Shown piece by piece: positions 56,476 through 64,000 of a stretch of 64,000 nucleotides of DNA (position 1 is its first letter; each line of letters opens with the position of its first letter). Made by a program: the position numbers and the translations under genes. A model generated the notes under the pieces. It did no database searches. It saw only the letters and a program-made list of their open reading frames with translations, and was not told the DNA's origin. Source of the stretch: Ignelater luminosus (taxonomy: Eukaryota > Arthropoda > Insecta > Coleoptera > Elateridae); assembly GCA_011009095.1 (NCBI GenBank), contig VTPC01090614.1, positions 661,163-725,162 of the forward strand, written 5' to 3'.

Positions 56476-58263
56476 ATATGTATGGCTTACAACTTAAAAA
56501 CTAAAGAATGGGAAGTACCAGTTTCTTCCAGCAGTAATAAGTAATTAAATACTTTTTTAATTGTTTGACAGGCCAGAGAAGAGCAGGAATAAAAAATGAT
56601 AAAGCTACATTATGTTGTAGAAGAGTTTCAGAGCTTTTACCGAGTGTCTTAATTTGAATATGAGCGAGAACAAAAATGATTTAAGCTGCCAGTACTGTTT
56701 TCCCCCTGTAATAAAAGTTAATAAATTTTATTATGGAAGGAAGTTGATTGCATTATCTCAAATATTATTACCGGATGTTTGTTGGAATAATAGTGTGTAG
56801 TTTTTAAGTGAGATACCACATATATTTTCTGTTTTTTTTTTTAGGGATGAAAGTCTGCTTCTTTATGAAAGTTTGATTTATCGTACTATGTATGCATTAT
56901 GATTATATGAACTAATGTAGTTTTTATTTAATATGTTTGGATTCATAAACCAAGCAGATTTTTCTATTGAATTATTGATAATTCGCTTAAGATTTTTGCA
57001 AGCTGAGCAAAGTGTATAAGTGATGATAAATTTTAGTTTAGTTTTTTTTTTATTTGGGAGAATGGAAGGAAAATTGTGTTGTACAATAAACAGGGTGTAT
57101 ATTTGATTAAATCTGCAAGGTTTTTTTGATGGTGTGTTATGAAGAATAAGGACAATGACTTTTTGTGTTTTTTATTAGTTTTAGTTATTAATCTGGGTGA
57201 CGTTCTTCGATGTTAATAAAGTCATGTTGTCTGTACAATGAGGAATGTAATTTTCTCAAGGTTCTCTATGTATTTTTCCCTCCCAATCTAGTTAGGTTTT
57301 ATTTTAATAAATTGCACTATTGTATAGAATAAAGATGATTTAAAAGAGACCTTGAGATTAACTCTTTTAATTATATTCCTTTCTTTTATCCTATAAGTAT
57401 TTAAACGTATGCAATTTTCGTAGTGTGTCGCTTTTGAAATGTGTAGGTGAGTGTTTATGAATATCTCTTGTTAAAGAACTTATTAACATTATTTGTGTTT
57501 GAACTGTGGCGAGTTAAATATAAAACGTCATCAATTGAGTGTTGCCTAATGTCTTAATTAGATGGTGCATATTATAGGTAACATAAAGTCAAGAACGGTA
57601 CATTTTCTTTTTAAGCTGAAAGAAATTTATTCACATATAGAATGTTGCTATGATGTGTGTTTGCTACGTGGAATGTTTGTATTTTTTTGTTCTTTTTTTT
57701 TAATCGTGCAAAGGAAGAATTTGTTGTTTAGTAGAGAAACACTTATAAGAGTGAGACTGAATATTGCCCGCACTTAAAAAATAAAAATCTGGTTGGAAGC
57801 TCGTGAGTGGATTAGTATTTTCAATTTTGTTGTGAAGACGATTTGGGAATTGCTTGATGAGTAAGTTTGTTTATCTCTAATCTGATTGTAGTGCTGTGGA
57901 ATTTTGACAGAATTTTGTCAAAATGCTACTGCTATATTAATTTTTTTGCTTACATTCAATAATTAACTTTTATTCGCAAATTTTGCTACATCATTCTTTC
58001 ATTTTTTTGTCCTTTCTGTGATTTCGCTGTCCTGAATGTTTGTTACTCTTGAAAATGTTTACTTTTATACATGTAATACATTTATTTAGTAAATCATTGG
58101 TGTGGAGTCTTAATATGTGATGGAGTGATTGATAGGGAAATTACAAGTAAATTGGCTGTTTCAGTTGTTTGTGATGTAGCAATTTTTGTTTTTTCTACTT
58201 TTTTTTTTTAATTTGTTTTTAAAGATCAGACGTTTTCTAAGATTCTTTTGGTATATTTTTTAG

Positions 58264-58311
58264 GTGTTGCCGTTCTCCAGGCCAAAATGCGAAATGCACA
58301 TCTGTAATACT
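58264..58311 (+). other. Possible alternative last coding exon of TBPH
   Basis: A polypyrimidine tract ending TATTTTTTAG (58263) is followed by a stretch that, in phase 1, reads V-A-V-L-Q-A-K-M-R-N-A-H-L then stop. Exons 5, 6 and an internal site in exon 7 of TBPH all end in phase 1, so splicing to this exon would keep frame and give a different C-terminus. Several TDP-43 orthologues make C-terminal isoforms. It is not supported by anything beyond phase and splice-site quality. Confidence 0.25.
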
Positions 58312-58370
58312 TACAGTGAATATAACGAGCAATCTTAATCTAAACGAGGAGCAGAGTCTTAAACATAATA

Positions 58371-58389
58371 CTACTACTACTACTACTAC
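58371..58389. repeat. (CTA)n microsatellite
   Basis: About six CTA units (ACTACTACTACTACTACTAC) in the TBPH 3' region. Confidence 0.85.
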
Positions 58390-60019
58390 ATATAAGTGTA
58401 TAATATTTATTTTATTTATTTATTGTATAAACAACTTTCCGACATTGTTACTTGTGATAGTGATGATCGTGTATTTGAAAATGCATGCATCAGGGTTGTT
58501 GCTTATGATATTAAATAATGATAATAATTTATATTGTGTTCGTTTTCCATGCAGATAACGGGAAAATGTATTGATTATACTTTTTCTGCCTTAATATGAT
58601 GTGAAACTATTGATGTATTTAAATACATTGTCGGTTGTAAAATATTCAAGATGAGAATGAATATCTGTGGATGACGATTATGATATTGTTGATTAATAAA
58701 TGATGCAAGAGTTTACTGTTGTTTTCTTATTGGTAAGTTGTAAGCTTATTCCTTTATCCACTTGATGTTATACTGATGAAAGCAGTAGTGCGGGACACCC
58801 ACTAGTTTTGGTTGCTTTGAGAGCAAAATTACTATTGAGGTTATGTGTATTTAAGATTGGGATATTGTAAAAAGAGAAGTATATAAATAAGGAAAGCGAA
58901 TTTTGCAGCGAGAGATGCTGAACCCTTTTAACTAGCAGAAGTACTGTTCTAAATTTAAAAGTGCAGTGGTAGAAATGTACAATGTTCCACGATATACAGT
59001 TTAAATAAAAAATTCTGGGTGCATCTGAAACCAAAATCCTTGGATATGTCGACCTTATTTTCCAATGGGACATCTATTTGAATGATGACATCATCAATTT
59101 TTTTTTAATGGCAACCCCCATTTTTTCTTACAGATTCTGATTCCCTTAAAAATTCTGCATGCTAGAGAATCAAAATCTTTAAATGTTCTCCTACAAAAAG
59201 GTCGTATTACAGAAATATATTATTGCTTAACATAGTAAAGAAGTAAAGAACGTCTAGTAATTTTAGATTGCAAAACCAGATGGAACAGCCTCTTAGATAT
59301 GCTGGAATGTTTCTGTTTAAATTTCCAGTAGAAGCTATATGCAGAAGAGATGCTAACCTGTGCACTGCTGATGCTACATTTAGATTTTTATTTCAAGAAC
59401 TGGCTGCATTAAGGTGGCGATTTAAGACGGCCGGTAACGCTACACCGATAATACATTGTTATAGGGCAAACACGGCGTGCTATGCTCAAAGGAATCAATT
59501 GATTCCAAAGCTGTATAAATTGTTTTGCGTTACCATAATAATCTAGATACTTGCCACTTGGCTGTGATCCAAATTCGTTGTAATTGATCTATGCAATTAA
59601 ATAATATCGGCGTAAGAAGTTTGCTGAATTGTTGCAGGTATAATGTTAGCACGTATTTTATTTTTTACTCTCCTACCTGAAAATACCCAGCAGTAAAAAG
59701 AACTCATAGCAAAGCCTTTAAATGTTACTGTTGAGAGATGTAAATTACAAATTTAGAAAAAATACATTTTTTGCAAATGCTCTGTCTGAAAAATATAAAA
59801 TTCACAAAATGCTTTGCGTCCATTTCTAATATAACGGGTTGCAAAAAGTAGTCAGCACTATAAAAGATCTGTTTAGCTTTCGTATACTAGATAGCGCTGT
59901 TTTTGTATTTACGTTGAGTAGATTTTACGAAAATTAGAATGAATTGCAAACATCCGTAGGTACCCTTCCAGCAAAGTAAATTATTTTATTACTACACGGT
60001 CGTGTACGTAATACACTAA

Positions 60020-60432
60020 GGGGACAACGCATCCAGCACATCGAGAACCAGAATGCCAATTTTTGTGGTGATTCTAGAGGCCGAAAAAAGATATACATGC
60101 CTTGCCGTTTTGTCGAACGCGCCGTAGTTTTTCGAGTTATGCATTTTTGAAAATATTGCACCGTGCAGCGGCGATGTAAGGGCCGTCCCGTTAGGGCGAC
60201 GAACAACTAGCCAGTGTAGCGCGGTTAGTAGAGCAGTTACTTCGTAACGCGCGTAGCAGAGGTTCGCTACCCTTCTTCCGTAATTTTTGTTTCTTTTAAT
60301 TTTTCTTATTTTTATTTTAACAAGCTAGTTTAGAAAAAGTTAATTGTTTAAATTAATTATTTTAATTAAATTATATTTTAGGTTGTATTCCTATTGCATT
60401 CCGATTCTCGATGTGCTGGATGCGTTGTCCCC
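60020..60432. mobile_element. Harbinger-type MITE, 413 bp
   Basis: Inverted ends GGGGACAACGCATCCAGCAC extend to about 38 bp with few changes. Both are flanked by TAA (60017-60019; 60433-60435). A 3-bp TAA/TTA duplication with G-rich termini is typical of PIF/Harbinger. The left half includes a GC-rich region and a tRNA-like segment. The right half is AT-rich. No transposase is encoded. Confidence 0.85.
60211..60278 (+). ncRNA. tRNA-like segment inside the Harbinger-type MITE
   Basis: TAGCGCGGTTAGTAGAGC (about 60217-60234) resembles a polymerase III A box in a D-arm context. GGTTCGCTACC (60261-60271) resembles a B box in a T-arm context. Between them GTTAC-TTC-GTAAC could form an anticodon-stem-like hairpin. 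A-to-B spacing is in the normal range. The acceptor stem is not convincing, so this is a tRNA-derived or tRNA-like sequence (as in SINE heads), not a functional tRNA gene. Confidence 0.55.
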
Positions 60433-60985
60433 TAAGTTTAATTATATAATTGAATAAAATTTTTAGCGATTAGGTATTACTTGTCAGATTTATCCCAAAA
60501 ATAAACTAAAAGAAATATGTCCTTGACTGCAAAAAATTTGGTAAACGCAAATACCCTATTTATTCGATTCTAAGCCGCACCTAATTTCTTGGGGGTATTT
60601 TACGAAAAAAAAATCAAAATCAAAAATAAATATTACAAGATTTATTTACAAGATTAGAAAATCAAAAATGAAGGTATTTACATGAAAGAAAGCTACAACA
60701 AGCGTGAATCATATCCAAGAATGGCCAGGTAAAGAAAGGTAATAAATATTCGGAGTGTATTCCTTATATTTTATTGTACGCTAGTAAAACTTGACAAAAA
60801 ATTACTGAAAATTAATTCATTTAAGTATTAAAAAGAGGAGTTAATTTGATAAACATTTTTAATTTCTTGAAGCACTGTTTTTTATTTTAAAGCCATAATT
60901 TTCAGTGTAATTGAAAGAAGTTTCAAATTACATTGTGTAGAAAAAATGCATTGTATGTACGTACACAGATACATATGTACCTATA

Positions 60986-61321
60986 CAGGGTGTAAATAAA
61001 ATGGCAGAAAAAACTAGTACGTTATTTTACGGTAAAAAATAAACAGAAAACCTCTATACCATTTTGCTGTTAACATTATCTTGAAGAAATTATTGGATGT
61101 CGTAAATTGCTTAGTTGATTCCGCATTCTTAATAAATACAACAAAATATTAATATTTAAACAGAGATCTTTAAACGTACCGCGTTGCCAAAGTTGAAAAG
61201 TTTTAATTGCTAATATTTTGAAAAATACACAGTTAAGGCCAAATTGGTATAGCGAATTTCTTCTTATTTTTGAGCACAGAATAACGCACTGTAGTTTTTC
61301 CGCCATTTCCTTTACACCCTG
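60986..61321. mobile_element. MITE with CAGGGTGTAAA ends, 336 bp
   Basis: The left end CAGGGTGTAAATAAAATGGC and the right end, reverse complemented, CAGGGTGTAAAGGAAATGGC match over about 30 bp (continuing (A/G)GAAAAACTA). TA lies next to both ends. CAGGGTG termini with TA duplication are typical of DUF4817-type Tc1/mariner relatives, of which dead transposases occur at 16995-18102 and 32730-32996. There is no ORF of its own. Confidence 0.8.
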
Positions 61322-61366
61322 TATATGTATGTATGCATGTATAGAAACGTTCACTTTTGTATTACA

Positions 61367-64000
61367 TTACTCTTGTCGTTTCTGCTTTGTTTGTTCTTTT
61401 TTAGTTCGAAGCGCATTTTGTGCTTCGATGATAGAAGGCGGATCTTTCCATTGAAGACCTCGGCCTGGCCTATTTTCGATAATATTTGGAGCTATACAAT
61501 TTACATAAAAATCGATTAATTTCGGAAGCATTATAGTATTCCATATATCTTTGTCTGCTTTAATTTCCTCAATAAAGATATCATTTTTGTCTCCCGTATA
61601 AACTATAAAATAACGTATCTCAGCTCCCGTTATTGCCAAGTGACCTTGAATCTGCAATTGTATTTAGTTAATACACGTTATTAATACAACAAAAAGTAAA
61701 ACAACAACCTGGAAGAAATAATCGTGATTTCTTCTGAGTCTAATTTTGTTTTGTAAATCCTTTTCCAGACAGGTAATACACTTTCTTTCGACCGCTTGTT
61801 GTACAGATAAACCTAACTGTGCAACTTTATACAAGCATTTGACTTCGATAATTTCATTTTTGTTAATCACGCCTGCAAGTAATTACGTATGAAAAATTAT
61901 AAAGTATAAAAAAGAAGATTGTTCATATATTACCATCAGGTGAGGCTCCTAAGAATCCATGGTCAACATCAATGTATAAGCCAGCACGTTCTACCGTTTT
62001 ACCGGTTTTTTCCTGAAATTTTAAAACAGCAACACATTCGTTTTTTTACCATACTCCATGGCAGCTGTACACGTCGATGAGGTAGTTCTCAAAATTGTTT
62101 TGACCAAAGCATTGCATGAAGTCGTTGGTCTGCGACGTATTACAGCTCCAAAGTGTGATGCTGTTAAACGAAATGCTCTTTAGGAAACGTACTTTGGATT
62201 TTCAAACTGCCCAATGGTGTCTCGAGCAATTTCTTATTGTTTCTCATAATTAACCTTTAAAACAATAGATAATTAGCATTGCTATTGCTTTTACATCAAG
62301 ATTATCTCTACCTTAAGATGTTCTAACAGTTTATTCGTTTCATCTTTTATTTCATCTGTTGTCATAAATACTTCTGAAATATTAAGACCGTAATCGCGAT
62401 TGTTTTCCTTATTGGTAGTGTCAAACTTGAGTCTTTTTACTGCACTGTGTTTAACACGGATGGTATTTCTCCTTTTACGGTGTTTTTCTTCTTGTTGTGT
62501 CATATAAGTCTTTAAGATCTTGCTTGGACTTTTTTTAAAATATTGTTTCCACGATTTATGATGCCAAGATTGACCAACGTTGTATCGTAATGCTGATAGG
62601 TACGATCGCATCTGAAAGCCGTCGCGCTGTATTAAGTTCAATCGCTTTCCCATGTTAAATCGAGCTAAAAGGCTCATGAAAAGTTCAGCTCGGTTATTAG
62701 TCTCATTATCTATAAGCTAAGAACTCTTGATTACAACAAGATTTAAAGACCTGAAGATATGGTGGTGTCCTCCGGAAGATACCAGCTGTGACATATTATC
62801 GCTAGCAGTATCGCCAACATGATTACATAAATATGTTCGACACTTGGAGTGATTACCAAAACTACATGGTACAGAATTTTGTAGATCAGGTTTGAGTTGA
62901 CTGATATCACCATGGGCATTGGCGTATATCGCTTTCTGGGCATTTCGAGTTAAGTCTTTTATCCGCTGGTTCGTAAGAAGTTTCCTAGTTTCCAATGCAA
63001 CACTTTTCGTATCTTTTTTTATTCGATAGAAATGCTTACTGTAATTCTTGATACAATGATTTACGCATTCAATCTTTTGTACCTAAAATATAAGGTGTTA
63101 ACACTTATGTTACCTACATACAACATAACTATTGTATGTATAGAGAAGTATATTCTTAACTTACTTCGTGTCCATAAGACACATGCTGTTTAATTCTTGA
63201 ATAAACAGTGGAGTCTCCATCAGCAATAAATTTTTTGTAACGGAGGCCATGCATAGCAATGCTCGAATTGAAGCCTCCAATCACTATATCAGCTTCCATA
63301 AAAGCAGAAGAAGAATTTATTTCGTATGCCTAAGAACAAAATCTTTCCAGTCCGTTTCCCGATAATAACAGCCTAAAATAAACTTTGTCGCGATATTTCC
63401 GGGATACCAGTTGAATTAGAAATATTACCACTCCAGACGCTGCATTGTAATTATGCCCATAGCTTCTTTTAGACCATCCAAATACACCGTTATATATGGA
63501 ATTCCATCTGAATCCACATTATTTTCTTGAATGGCTAAATCACGTTCTTCTTTCCCAGCCGCTTCCATATTATCCCACAAACTATCTTTGTAAAACTGTA
63601 AAACAAAAAATTATCTGCAACAGTCCTATCAATATAAACAAATTGTTTGCAACATACATCATCCAATTCTCTTTGTATTTCGAAAAATACCGTGCCACCG
63701 AGAGGTGGTACATTCATAACACTAAGTAACTCAGTTAGATGAGTATATGAACCACCAGTGGACAAGGTACCCCAAACAGCTGCTGTATTAATGGTAGAAT
63801 GGTTGTTGGATTTTTCTTCTGACGTCTGTGGCTTTTCAGTGGCAAGATGCTCTTCACAATCGCACATGTTACATTTCAAAGTATATACACTAACCAAACC
63901 ACTTCTCTTTTCAGAGGAATATTCAAGTTTACCACCAGTACATTTGAGATTGTGCAAGGATTGCAGAGAAAGGGCCTTTTTAAAAAAAATAGTCCATTTC
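61367..64000 (-). pseudogene. Mutator-like transposase/YqaJ-nuclease family gene, decaying, continues past the right edge
   Basis: Minus-strand pieces in order. At 63957-63660: 'CTGGKLEYSSEKRSGLVSVY', 'TLKCNMCDC', 'AVWGTLSTGGSYTHLTELL'. At about 63600-63420: 'ITVYLD', then 'GWSKRSYGHNYNAASGV' in another frame. At about 63400-63190: 'GKRTGKILFLGIRNKF' and 'MHGLRYKKFIADGDSTVYSR'. At 63080-62720: 'CVNHCIKNY' and 'YANAHGDISQLKPDL'. At 62690-62310: 'DNETNNRAELFMSLLARFNM'. At about 62200-62080: 'FRLTASHFGAVIRRRPTTSC', the start of the YqaJ-like nuclease. Then 'GLYIDVDHGFLGASPDG', 'IIEVKCLYKVAQLGLS' and 'FIVYTGDKNDIFIEEIKADK' to the stop near 61367. Intron-like gaps separate some parts. In-frame stops (before LIDNETN and before RAFRLTAS), a shift at LDG/WSK, and loss of the Cys-rich block after RNKF show decay. 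Such genes combine a Mutator-type transposase region with a YqaJ exonuclease domain. Confidence 0.82.

Larger units (their letters stand above)
52640..59000 (+). other. TBPH 3' region: long T/G-rich candidate 3' UTR with transposon scars
   Basis: No other intact gene is visible on the plus strand. The interval from about 56600 to 58700 is T/G-rich (many TGTG, GTGTGT and TTTGTG words), which would suit TDP-43 binding to its own transcript. It is interrupted by the repeats at 53400-54250, the LINE fragment at 54480-55100, and repeat copies at 55930-56475. How far the transcript extends cannot be told from the sequence. Confidence 0.35.

Noticed and set aside
59268..59546. 92-codon open frame starting MQNQMEQPLRYAG
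   Set aside because: No recognisable family, no splice context and atypical composition. Possibly a transposon scrap, but not supportable.
1..64000. CRISPR arrays, operons, riboswitches
   Set aside because: None is expected in an insect nuclear genome and none is seen. The repeated arrays lack regular unique spacers.

Overview
The window reads as an AT-rich, intron-bearing insect nuclear genome. I infer Insecta from a seven-transmembrane insect odorant receptor (OR) gene, a TDP-43 (TBPH) orthologue of arthropod type, and the transposon spectrum (mariner, DUF4817-type Tc1/mariner relatives, Jockey, Ty3/Gypsy, hAT and Harbinger MITEs). A beetle or true bug is plausible, because isoprenyl-diphosphate-synthase-type terpene synthases are known in both, but the order cannot be fixed from the sequence alone.

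Layout. 1-7 kb: a decayed non-LTR reverse transcriptase, then a probable terminal exon of an unidentified gene (2981-3022), then AT-rich repeats. 7-11.2 kb: dead Ty3/Gypsy pieces with a nested dead mariner (9198-10491). 11.8-13.4 kb: an intact four-exon gene on the minus strand for a farnesyl-diphosphate-synthase homologue of 410 aa. Its allylic-substrate site is kept and its IPP-binding residues are replaced, which predicts a terpene synthase. 13.4-20.5 kb: repeats, a dead DUF4817-type transposase and a GC-rich minisatellite. 20.6-30.3 kb: an intact six-exon OR gene (406 aa) whose two large introns are full of Gypsy pieces, MITEs and two more copies of the minisatellite. 30.8-34 kb: MITEs and transposon scraps. 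34.1-38.6 kb: a nearly complete Jockey-like retrotransposon. 40-45 kb: one large TIR element with GGACGTCC-rich ends that has received an intact mariner, a hAT MITE and an internally deleted mariner-like element. 46.3-47.1 kb: RNase P/MRP subunit p29 (POP4) on the minus strand with a 22-nt first coding exon and a GC-AG intron. 47.4-47.9 kb: a hAT MITE. 48.8-52.6 kb: TDP-43/TBPH in seven coding exons (446 aa), followed by a long transposon-scarred 3' region. 60-61.3 kb: a Harbinger-type MITE carrying a tRNA-like segment, and a second MITE. 61.4-64 kb: a decaying gene of the Mutator-like transposase/YqaJ-nuclease family that runs off the right edge.

Four host genes have complete reading frames and conserved splice sites: the terpene-synthase-like gene, the OR, POP4 and TBPH. 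The candidate for a less described system is the first pair. An IDS-derived terpene synthase candidate lies 7 kb from an odorant receptor, both intact inside decayed transposon sequence. A shared role in pheromone production and detection is only a hypothesis.
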